Below the pieces are notes generated by a model that ran no database searches, was not told the DNA's origin, and was given only the letters and a program-made list of their open reading frames with translations. From Lachnospiraceae bacterium MD308 (GTDB taxonomy: Bacteria > Bacillota > Clostridia > Lachnospirales > Lachnospiraceae): a stretch of DNA of 64,000 nucleotides. The stretch is taken from NCBI GenBank assembly GCA_000403475.2, contig KE159795.1, forward strand, positions 1,240,983-1,304,982, written 5' to 3'. How positions within the stretch are numbered: position 1 is the stretch's first letter; the number at the start of each line of letters is the position of its first letter. The translations under genes were made by a program, and so were the position numbers. This document shows, one piece after another, positions 16,455 to 23,608 of the stretch.

Positions 16455-16503
16455 TTGACTATAATAATTAGGGTGATATAATGTACTTATACATTAAGTA
16501 CAT
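16455..16503 (+). promoter_or_regulatory. Promoter and palindromic operator of the GntR-ABC operon
   Basis: TTGACT (16455-16460) and TATAAT (16477-16482) are spaced by 16 bases. A perfect inverted repeat, ATGTACTTA (16481-16489) and TAAGTACAT (16495-16503), overlaps the end of the -10 and the transcription start. This is the expected site for autorepression by the GntR protein encoded just downstream. Confidence 0.8.
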
Positions 16504-16526
16504 TCAGAAAGCAGAGGTGGTAAATT

Positions 16527-16904
16527 GTGGAAATCATTATCAGTAACAATGCCAATAAACCGATTTATGAACAAATCACCTCACAAATCAAGGCAATGAT
16601 AATGAGCGGAGAATTGCAGGCAGGTGACGCAATCCCTTCCATGCGGGCTTTGGCAAAATCAATCCACGTAAGCGTTATAACAGTCCAAAAAGCCTATGAG
16701 GATTTACAAAGGGACGGATTTATCGAAACTACAGTTGGCAGAGGAAGTTTTGTGTCGGCGCAGAACAAAGAATTTTATCAAGAGGAACAACAGCGTATAG
16801 CCGAAGAACATTTACAGGCAGCCGCTGAAATAGGTAGAATGTGCAATATTTCTCTTGAAAAATTGGCGGAATTATTAACTTTATTTTATCAGGAGGACGA
16901 ATAA
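16527..16904 (+). CDS. GntR family regulator, YtrA subfamily
   Basis: This 125-residue protein has an N-terminal GntR winged helix (about residues 10-72, with YEQITSQIKAMIMSGEL and SVITVQKAYEDLQRDG) and only a short helical tail. That is the YtrA layout, whose members repress adjacent ABC transporter genes. It starts with GTG 16527 after GAGGTGG. The ABC ATPase gene begins two bases after its stop. The palindrome over the promoter is the likely operator. Confidence 0.92.
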   Translation: MEIIISNNANKPIYEQITSQIKAMIMSGELQAGDAIPSMRALAKSIHVSVITVQKAYEDLQRDGFIETTVGRGSFVSAQNKEFYQEEQQRIAEEHLQAAAEIGRMCNISLEKLAELLTLFYQEDE

Positions 16905-16905
16905 C

Positions 16906-17772
16906 ATGGAAAACATCTTAGAATTGCAACAGATATGTAAGTCTTTTCCAAAGTCAAACTTTATATTGGATAAACTCTCTTTTTCATTACCGTATGGGGC
17001 TATTCTGGGCTTTGTTGGTGAAAACGGCGCAGGTAAAACTACCACGATTGGCTGTATTTTAAACACTGTCAGAAAAGACAGCGGTATAGTAAAACTGTTT
17101 GGAAAAGAAATGCGGGATATTGACACAGACATTCGAGAAAAAATTGGTGTGGTTTATGACGGAGATAATTTTCCAGGTTTTTGGACGGCAAAACAATTAT
17201 CTCAAGTCATGGAGGGAATTTATACCCAATGGGATAATGCCCTGTTTCAAAAATATTTAGAGGATTTTCAATTACCTGCTAAACAGAAAATCAAAAACTA
17301 TTCCAGAGGAATGACAATGAAGCTGGCTATTGCAGTTGCCTTGTCGCACCACCCGCAATTATTGATTTTGGACGAAGCAACCAGTGGTTTAGACCCCATT
17401 ATGCGTGATGAAATGCTGGACGTTTTTCTTGAATTTGTGCAGGAGGAAAGCCATTCTATCCTTTTATCTTCTCATATCACAAGTGATTTAGAAAAAATTG
17501 CAGATTATATCACATTTATTCATAATGGAAAATTGATTATGACCGCATCAAAAAATGATTTGGTATATAATTACGCTGTTATGCGTTGCAAGGAAAGTCA
17601 GTTCCTCGCATTAGACCCTGGTGATATTATCGCTTTCCGAAAACGGGATTTTCAGATTGATGTATTAGTTGATAACGGAAAAGAAACACAGCGGAAATAT
17701 AAAGGCGCTGTTGTAGACCATGTTTCAGTTGATGAAATCATGTTGTTATTGGTAAAGGGGGAACGAGTATGA
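16906..17772 (+). CDS. ABC transporter ATP-binding protein (ABC-2 type)
   Basis: This 288-residue ATPase has Walker A GENGAGKTT near residue 39, signature YSRGMTMKL near residue 132 and Walker B LLILDEATSGLDP near residue 155. A C-terminal extension of about 70 residues is typical of YtrB-like ATPases. It is the second gene of the GntR operon and overlaps the permease gene by four bases. It powers a small exporter. In Firmicutes such operons respond to cell-wall-active compounds, which is only suggestive here. Confidence 0.92.
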   Translation: MENILELQQICKSFPKSNFILDKLSFSLPYGAILGFVGENGAGKTTTIGCILNTVRKDSGIVKLFGKEMRDIDTDIREKIGVVYDGDNFPGFWTAKQLSQVMEGIYTQWDNALFQKYLEDFQLPAKQKIKNYSRGMTMKLAIAVALSHHPQLLILDEATSGLDPIMRDEMLDVFLEFVQEESHSILLSSHITSDLEKIADYITFIHNGKLIMTASKNDLVYNYAVMRCKESQFLALDPGDIIAFRKRDFQIDVLVDNGKETQRKYKGAVVDHVSVDEIMLLLVKGERV

Positions 17773-18413
17773 AAGGATTGCTTAAAAATAATTTTTTAAC
17801 AGTTTATTCTAATGCAAAAATTTTTTCGATTTTTATGCTTATATTGGGGCTTTTTGTTGCTGCAGTTATCAGCCAGCCGCTTCTTATTTGTTACGTTCTG
17901 TTAAGCATGATTGGCTTTTCCGCAAATGCAATTACAAGCATAAAGAAAGAGTTCATTTCAAAATGGGGAAAATACAAATTGACTTTGCCTGTAAAGAGAG
18001 CTGCTATTGTCAAAAGCTATTTTATTAGTCAACTAATTTGGCTGTTTGTCGGAACACTATATGCAGGAATCGTTACAAGTTTATCGTGGGCATTGCATGG
18101 CTGCCCTTATGATAATAGCATTGACGTAGTTTCAACATTTGCATTGGGAATTAGTGTAAGCATTTTTACAGGGGCATTTTTCTTTCCATTGCTTTATCTG
18201 GGCGGCGAAGAAAGAAGTGATATATTTTTAGTAATCAGTTTGCTTTGTGGAATCGGCGTTGTGTTAGGAATTATTAGTGTGCTTAATCTTTATTTAGCCC
18301 CTAGCATAACTACAATTCTATTAAGTGCAGCTATTTTGTTTTTAAGTTCTTTGTTAATGTTCGCTTTATCCTATCCGTTGACTGTAGGTATTTATCACAA
18401 AAAAGAATATTAA
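17769..18413 (+). CDS. ABC-2 type permease
   Basis: This 214-residue membrane protein has about six hydrophobic segments (near residues 18-35, 38-55, 80-100, 115-135, 145-170 and 175-205). The loop with IKKEFISKWGKYKLTLP after the second segment is typical of the ABC-2 permease family (PF13346 type). It overlaps the ATPase stop by four bases, so the two are translationally coupled and form a homodimeric or paired exporter controlled by the GntR repressor. Confidence 0.88.
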   Translation: MKGLLKNNFLTVYSNAKIFSIFMLILGLFVAAVISQPLLICYVLLSMIGFSANAITSIKKEFISKWGKYKLTLPVKRAAIVKSYFISQLIWLFVGTLYAGIVTSLSWALHGCPYDNSIDVVSTFALGISVSIFTGAFFFPLLYLGGEERSDIFLVISLLCGIGVVLGIISVLNLYLAPSITTILLSAAILFLSSLLMFALSYPLTVGIYHKKEY

Positions 18414-18439
18414 CACCTTTTGCAAGGCGGTCATACATT

Positions 18440-18544
18440 ATGCAGCCATCAACACATAGCGGGAACAGCGTAGACAGACGTGATTGGCAGTCGAAAATGG
18501 AACAGCTTAAAACACTGCTAAACGAAGGGAGATCCTATGACTGA
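18440..18544 (+). CDS. Possible 34-residue small ORF
   Basis: ATG 18440 opens a short frame ending at TGA 18542-18544 with a charged helical end, DWQSKMEQLKTLLNEGRSYD. The ribosome binding site is weak (AGGCGG, 13 bases away). It could be a fragment of a larger lost gene or spurious. I do not recognise it. Confidence 0.2.
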   Translation: MQPSTHSGNSVDRRDWQSKMEQLKTLLNEGRSYD

Positions 18545-18551
18545 CCCCTGC

Positions 18552-21050
18552 CTACTCATATTCCCGAAGACGCTCCGCAACTGTACGCCCTCCCGTTGTT
18601 TTTCCGTACGTGACCACCGGCGTCATGACGCATATTGCAGTCATGGCCAGGCCCGAGCACACAACTGGCAGCACCGGCACTGCAAACGGCACTTTCATAT
18701 AGTTCATGGACTGAAACACAATATACGTTATGGCAGTTCCCGCTGTCAGAGTTACAAGCACAGAGCCTCCCGCATATAAAAGACCTTCCCGGATCAAAAG
18801 TTTTCTTATCTGCCTCTCTGACATGCCGACGCTTTCCATAATTGAAAATGTCAGTTTTCTGTTCTGCATGCCCACTGCCATTGTGTTAATATAGTTGAGC
18901 ATTCCCACCAGCAGCAAAAGGCCCGAGATTACTGTGCCTGCCTCCGCCATCCCGCTCTGTGAATCCTGAATTGTTTTCATCTCGTCGTATTTAGAAATAT
19001 AATACAAATCCTTCCTGTCTTTATTTTTTCGTATCAGTTCTTTTATCTCTCTTTCCGTACTCTCTTCATAGGATTGTTCATACTTGATATTAAGACTCAA
19101 CACATACGGCTCTGAACATAAGGTTTCCAGATATTTTTCACTGACGATCAGATTCGCCCCCAAATTTACGGTCGCCCCATAATAATCCCCGTAGTTGACG
19201 GCTCCGATTGTAATTTCACGCGTCTGCCCTCCTGCCGAAAACGTCACTGCCTTTCTTTTCGGTTCCTCCGGCATCTCAAATCCCGCATATTGAAGGACTG
19301 CGGTTTTTCCATTCAGGAAATCTTCTTTCTCTAATGCATTGCCAAGGGTTCCGTTCAGATAATCAAACTCCTGCTCATCAATCCCTTTGAGCATACCGTA
19401 GTATTTTTCCGGATTCTTCTGATAATCCAAAACAGTCTCCGGGTAAGACAGATATGGTTTCAATTCTGCATACCCTTTTATCCAGCAGTCTGCAAATCCG
19501 CCGTCATCCCACGGAAAGACAGCCGGAAGCCCCCTCACTGCATGAACTTCTCTCACCCCTTTCACTTTCTCTACATCGGATATGAATTTGCCGTTTAATG
19601 CCTGCTGCAGCGAAGTAATGTCCTCCATTGTCTGCGTATTATTGTGCAGGATAAAATCAGCGTTCCAGTAATTGGGGTATACCGTCCTCTTTCCCTGGCT
19701 TTCGGTAATCGTAACCAGACAGTAAAACACAATCATACTGGCCCCAAGCGATAAAAATACAACGGCAGTCCTTTTCTTATTCTTTCTTAGCTGCTCCTTT
19801 GCCATCCACCAGTACAGGCCGCCCCCAATCTTTTTCCTGCGCGCAGGTCTTTTGGATTCCCCGGGTATCTTTAGATTCCCCCGGTATCTTGCCGCCTCCA
19901 CAGGAGTCACATTTGCCGCTATATGAACTGGTGTCCGGATGCCGCAAAGTATCGCGCCTCCCGTCACAAACACACTCAGCGCCAGCACTTCCGGATAAAA
20001 ATGCAGCCCCCCATCCTTTAATGAGACTCCCAAAATTTCCATAACATAAGGAACCATAAACAGAGAAATAAATGTCCCCGCTAAAACTCCTGCTGCGATT
20101 CCCGCCATTGCAACTGCTGCCACCTGCAGCCGGATAAGACGGACTAACTGCCTTTTTGTCATTCCCAGAGACTTAAGCAGCCCGTAATACCTGATCTTTC
20201 CCGAGACAGACATGTAGAGGATATTGTAGATCAGCAGGCCGGCGCTCAGGCAGATGATGATGCACAGCCCATATACAGCAAAAAGTATCGTCAGCGACCT
20301 TTCGATGTAATCAGATGGCCAAAAAACCTGCCTTTGAGACAAATTAAGGCTCTCTTCCAGCTTTTCTATCGTCTTTCCCGCAACATAGTCTCCTTTAAAT
20401 TTCACCTGTAAAATCCCGTCAGACGTCAGCTTACTGCCTGACTGCCTGTAAAATTCCTCCGATACGTAAAAGTTCTCCTTATCTCCCCCATAACCTTCCC
20501 AGATTCCGCTGATGATAAATTCGTCTTCATGAATACCTGTATTGTCCTCATAAGTCATGGAAAAAACGTCTCCAACAGACAGCGCACCCACGCCGCACTC
20601 CTCCAGCACTTCCCTTGTGGCCAGCAGCTCATTTAAAGCCTCGGGGTAACGCCCCTTCATTCCGGTTCTCGCCGGAGCCTTCTGTTCTTCCCAGAACGTC
20701 CTGTCTCCCCACAAAAAAGCCGCGTTTACCGTATCGTCCGCATCGGTTCCCAACACATGCCCGCAGTATGCCTGTATTCCCACCGTCCGGACTGCCGGAT
20801 TCTTGCTGAGAATCTCCTTCTGCCTCTCCGTGAAGCCATTTATGACAGCGGCATCGTGCTCAGAGCCGTACAGCCGCGTATTCTGCAGCCTGCTCAAATC
20901 CAGGTAGGCAATTCCTACAGTTAATACTGCAAACAACATAAACGCGGAAAGAGCAATGGTGAAAAACAAAATTGTAAACTGGCGCTTATTCGTGCGCACC
21001 GTGTTCTTTGCCAGTTTATTTATCACCGGACGGTTATGATTCGCCAGCAT
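18552..21050 (-). CDS. FtsX-type ABC transporter permease (module 1)
   Basis: This protein of about 832 residues has two FtsX-like permease units. A first transmembrane helix near residue 30 is followed by a large extracellular domain, a three-helix bundle (about 250-385), another helix near 430, a second extracellular domain and a last bundle (about 715-830). This size and layout fit the MacB/SalY-like permeases linked to antimicrobial-peptide or envelope-stress response. It overlaps the end of the ATPase gene. ATG 21050 is preferred over GTG 21059 because of the purine-rich GGGAAG before it. It is the last gene of module 1. Confidence 0.88.
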   Translation of the reverse strand: MLANHNRPVINKLAKNTVRTNKRQFTILFFTIALSAFMLFAVLTVGIAYLDLSRLQNTRLYGSEHDAAVINGFTERQKEILSKNPAVRTVGIQAYCGHVLGTDADDTVNAAFLWGDRTFWEEQKAPARTGMKGRYPEALNELLATREVLEECGVGALSVGDVFSMTYEDNTGIHEDEFIISGIWEGYGGDKENFYVSEEFYRQSGSKLTSDGILQVKFKGDYVAGKTIEKLEESLNLSQRQVFWPSDYIERSLTILFAVYGLCIIICLSAGLLIYNILYMSVSGKIRYYGLLKSLGMTKRQLVRLIRLQVAAVAMAGIAAGVLAGTFISLFMVPYVMEILGVSLKDGGLHFYPEVLALSVFVTGGAILCGIRTPVHIAANVTPVEAARYRGNLKIPGESKRPARRKKIGGGLYWWMAKEQLRKNKKRTAVVFLSLGASMIVFYCLVTITESQGKRTVYPNYWNADFILHNNTQTMEDITSLQQALNGKFISDVEKVKGVREVHAVRGLPAVFPWDDGGFADCWIKGYAELKPYLSYPETVLDYQKNPEKYYGMLKGIDEQEFDYLNGTLGNALEKEDFLNGKTAVLQYAGFEMPEEPKRKAVTFSAGGQTREITIGAVNYGDYYGATVNLGANLIVSEKYLETLCSEPYVLSLNIKYEQSYEESTEREIKELIRKNKDRKDLYYISKYDEMKTIQDSQSGMAEAGTVISGLLLLVGMLNYINTMAVGMQNRKLTFSIMESVGMSERQIRKLLIREGLLYAGGSVLVTLTAGTAITYIVFQSMNYMKVPFAVPVLPVVCSGLAMTAICVMTPVVTYGKTTGGRTVAERLREYE

Positions 21051-21732
21051 AAGAATCACTTCCCTTCCAAATCTTTCCGTCCTTTAGCCTGACGATTCTG
21101 TCTGCCATCTGTGCAATATCCAAATCGTGGGTGACCACGATAAGAGTCTGCTGATATTTCTCCGCCATGACTTTTAAAAGCCCCATGACGTCATGACCGG
21201 ATAAAGTATCAAGACTGCCCGTCGGTTCGTCCGCAAGGATGATAGCCGGGCGCGCCGCCAGCGCCCTCGCAATCGCCGCCCGCTGCTGCTCACCTCCGGA
21301 GAGCATGCCGGGAAACAGCTCTGCCTTGTCCGCAATGTGAAGCGCACTTAGAAGTTCCCGGACAAACCCTTCACCCGGATGTACTCCGTCAAGTTCCAGC
21401 GGAAAAATAATATTGTCATATACGCTTAGATCCGGAATCAAATTGTACTGCTGAAAGATAAATCCCGCCTTCCGTCTCCGAAAAAGCGCAAGCTGTTCCT
21501 GATTCATTTCTGATAGATTCATACCGTCCACGACCACCGTTCCGGAATCGGGCATATCCAGGCCGCCGATCATATGTAGCAGCGTACTCTTCCCACAGCC
21601 CGATTTCCCGATCACAGAGACAAACTCACGCCTCCTCACTTCAAAGTCCACCCCGTCTAAAGCCGCAACCGTCCGAGTGCCGGCGTTATAGTGTTTCTTT
21701 AAAGAAATTGTTTTCACAATAGCATTTTCCAC
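21034..21732 (-). CDS. ABC transporter ATP-binding protein, MacB/LolD type (module 1)
   Basis: This 232-residue ATPase has Walker [10 protein letters not shown] near residue 42, Q-loop [10 protein letters not shown] near residue 93, signature [15 protein letters not shown] near residue 143 and Walker [13 protein letters not shown] near residue 165. It starts with GTG 21732 after GGAGGAATT. It partners the overlapping FtsX permease. A terminator and TCACAAA direct repeats lie between it and the kinase gene, so ABC expression is probably set by its own promoter under the response regulator. Confidence 0.93.
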   Translation of the reverse strand: MENAIVKTISLKKHYNAGTRTVAALDGVDFEVRRREFVSVIGKSGCGKSTLLHMIGGLDMPDSGTVVVDGMNLSEMNQEQLALFRRRKAGFIFQQYNLIPDLSVYDNIIFPLELDGVHPGEGFVRELLSALHIADKAELFPGMLSGGEQQRAAIARALAARPAIILADEPTGSLDTLSGHDVMGLLKVMAEKYQQTLIVVTHDLDIAQMADRIVRLKDGKIWKGSDSYAGES

Positions 21733-21795
21733 AGCAATTCCTCCATTTCTTTTCTATCTTATCTACCCTTCTATACCTATTTTAAACCCCAAAAA

Positions 21796-21813
21796 TCACA
21801 AACCGCTCACAAA
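21796..21813 (-). promoter_or_regulatory. Direct-repeat operator candidate before the module 1 ABC genes
   Basis: TCACAAA occurs at 21796-21802 and 21807-21813, exactly 11 bases apart, with a third copy at 21823-21829. Response regulators of the OmpR/PhoB class bind direct repeats spaced by 11 bases, so this is a likely site for the module 1 response regulator driving the ABC genes. Confidence 0.5.
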
Positions 21814-21818
21814 AAAGA

Positions 21819-21840
21819 AAAATCACAAAACTGTGATTTT
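21819..21840 (-). terminator. Terminator after the module 1 kinase gene
   Basis: AAAATCACA (21819-21827) pairs with TGTGATTTT (21832-21840) around AAAC. On the minus strand it is followed by a T-rich run, so it should reduce read-through from the regulator/kinase genes into the ABC genes. Confidence 0.65.
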
Positions 21841-21865
21841 CTCCTTGAAATATCCTCCCCGCACT

Positions 21866-22786
21866 TTAATTTGGCAGATATATATGAAATGTGCTCCCTT
21901 TCCCTGCCTCTGATTCGACTTTCACATACCCATTCTGCATCGTTATAATCTTCCGGGCCAGATACAGGCCGATGCCCGCGCCCTCGCTGTCATGAACCTC
22001 CGGTTCCCGGTAAAACCGGTTAAATACCGCTCCCTGACGTTCCACAGGAATTCCTTTTCCGGTATCGATGATGCTTATTTTTGTAAATATCTCTTCCCGG
22101 TTTACACAGATACGGATATCGCCCCCTTTGTCTGTATATTTGACTGCATTGTCAAGGATGTTGAAAATGGCCTCTCCCGTCCATTTTTTGTCATGATGCA
22201 GGCGAAGTTTCTCATCATATGCCACATGGATGCGGATACTTTTTGCGTCTGCTTTTGGAACTGCCGCCCCAATGGCCGCCGCCAAAGTCTCCGCCAGAGC
22301 ATTATCCGATTTTTTTATACGTATCGCCCCCGTCTCAAGTCTTGACATCTTCACCATGCTCTGGATAAGAAAGTTAAGCTTATCCACCTGTCCGCCCATT
22401 TTTCGCAGGCACTCTTTGTCTTCTGCTTTGACCGCCCCCTCAAGGAGCATTTCCTGATACAGTTTGATATTCGCAATGGGTGTCTTCGTCTGGTGCGATA
22501 TATCCGACACAATCTCTTTCAGGATTTCTTTTTCCTCATATATTTCCCGGTTCTTATATATATACAAGTCAGAGACACGGCACAGTTTCTCGTAAATCAT
22601 CCCCCACAGATCGTCCTGCCTGTATATATCCCGTCTCAGAGCCTTCTCCTCCAGCAGCTCACTTAAGCCTCTCTCAAGCTTTTCTGCAAAATCATAGACA
22701 TCCCGTTTCAGACAGCGGTTCCTGCACATCAGCCAGACAACGCCTGCCGCCAGCAGCAGAATAGTCAAAATGTAAATCATTTCCAT
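21866..22786 (-). CDS. Sensor histidine kinase with a short N-terminal membrane anchor (module 1)
   Basis: This 306-residue kinase has one N-terminal membrane helix (about residues 3-21) and no extracellular sensor domain. The H-box is SDISHQTKTPIANIK near residue 95, the N-box NILDNAVKYTDKGG near residue 212 and the G-box GAGIGLYLARKI near residue 270. Kinases of this build usually sense through a partner ABC permease. The gene overlaps the end of the response regulator gene by ten bases and is followed by a terminator. Confidence 0.93.
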   Translation of the reverse strand: MEMIYILTILLLAAGVVWLMCRNRCLKRDVYDFAEKLERGLSELLEEKALRRDIYRQDDLWGMIYEKLCRVSDLYIYKNREIYEEKEILKEIVSDISHQTKTPIANIKLYQEMLLEGAVKAEDKECLRKMGGQVDKLNFLIQSMVKMSRLETGAIRIKKSDNALAETLAAAIGAAVPKADAKSIRIHVAYDEKLRLHHDKKWTGEAIFNILDNAVKYTDKGGDIRICVNREEIFTKISIIDTGKGIPVERQGAVFNRFYREPEVHDSEGAGIGLYLARKIITMQNGYVKVESEAGKGSTFHIYLPN

Positions 22787-23442
22787 ATATATCCCATCCC
22801 GTATACATTCGAAATATAGCCATGCTCCTGCGTCTCAATCTTTTTCCGCAGCCGGTTGATGTTCACGGCAAGGGCATGTTTGTCCAAAAGCTGCACCCCC
22901 TCTTCCCACAGCGCATCCAAAAGAACAGAATACGTTAAGAGCTGTCCTTTATGTTCAATCAGCTTTTTCAGAATCCGATACTCCGTCGGCGTAATCGGGC
23001 AGTTCTTTTCCTCAATCTGTACGGCGCCCAGCTCAAAATCAATCTTCAGAAATCCGTCGTCATACACGTCCGTCCTTTTTGTCTCCCGCGACAGAATCAC
23101 CGAGATTTTCCTCAACACAATCTTCATGGAAAATGGTTTTGTCACATAATCATCCGCCCCGTATTCATAACCGTTTAAAACGTCTTCCTCCAAATCCCGC
23201 GCAGAAAGAAACAGCACCGGAATACGGCTGCGCGCTTTGATCCATCTGCAAAACTCATAGCCGTCGCCGTCCGGCAGATTGATATCCAGTATCGCCATGT
23301 CAAATGTATGGCCGGATGCAAGCGCCTGCCCTTCCCTGCAAGTATGGGCGCTGCTGACACGGTACCCCTCTTTCTGCAAATTTGTACAAATCGTATCATT
23401 TAATTCCGAATCATCTTCCAGTACAAGAATCGTATAGATAAG
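22777..23442 (-). CDS. OmpR-family response regulator with no standard start codon (module 1)
   Basis: The receiver domain shows the acidic pair LEDDSEL, phospho-acceptor ILDINLPDGDG and VTKPFSM. The C-terminal winged helix ends in KIETQEHGYISNVYGMGYIWK with the expected recognition helix before it. The natural N terminus (IYTILVLEDD) is encoded from about 23439, five to eight bases after a strong AGGAGGG (23447-23453), but the codon there is CTT or ATC, not ATG/GTG/TTG. The only ATG (23444-23446) is in another frame. TTG 23379 in frame would remove the acidic pair. An indel, a rare start or an assembly error are possible. Confidence 0.8.
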   Translation of the reverse strand, partial: LIYTILVLEDDSELNDTICTNLQKEGYRVSSAHTCREGQALASGHTFDMAILDINLPDGDGYEFCRWIKARSRIPVLFLSARDLEEDVLNGYEYGADDYVTKPFSMKIVLRKISVILSRETKRTDVYDDGFLKIDFELGAVQIEEKNCPITPTEYRILKKLIEHKGQLLTYSVLLDALWEEGVQLLDKHALAVNINRLRKKIETQEHGYISNVYGMGYIWK

Positions 23443-23469
23443 GCATCCCTCCTCTGTCGCAAATAATCA

Positions 23470-23550
23470 TGATGCCGCGGATTGTTCCGCATTTCACTTA
23501 ATCCTAATCATATCACTATCGTATGTCAAAAGCAAATAGCTGCGGCATCA
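23470..23550. promoter_or_regulatory. Promoter of module 1 regulator, flanked by a 9-bp inverted repeat
   Basis: On the minus strand TTGACA (23524-23529) and TAGGAT (23501-23506) are 17 bases apart. The copies TGATGCCGC (23470-23478) and GCGGCATCA (23542-23550) form an inverted repeat on either side of the promoter. The repeat could be a regulator site, or less likely the ends of a tiny invertible segment. A small hairpin GCGGA..TCCGC lies in the leader. Confidence 0.45.
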
Positions 23551-23553
23551 GGC

Positions 23554-23598
23554 AAAATCAGCAGGATATCATATCTTTCCCGATACCCTGCTGATTTT
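23554..23598. terminator. Terminator of the secreted-protein operon
   Basis: AAAATCAGCAGG (23554-23565) pairs with CCTGCTGATTTT (23587-23598). It lies 10 bases beyond the stop of the last DUF6273/BIG2 gene and ends in T residues on the minus strand, closing the operon before the module 1 regulator promoter. Confidence 0.8.
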
Positions 23599-23608
23599 AT
23601 ATGTTTTG

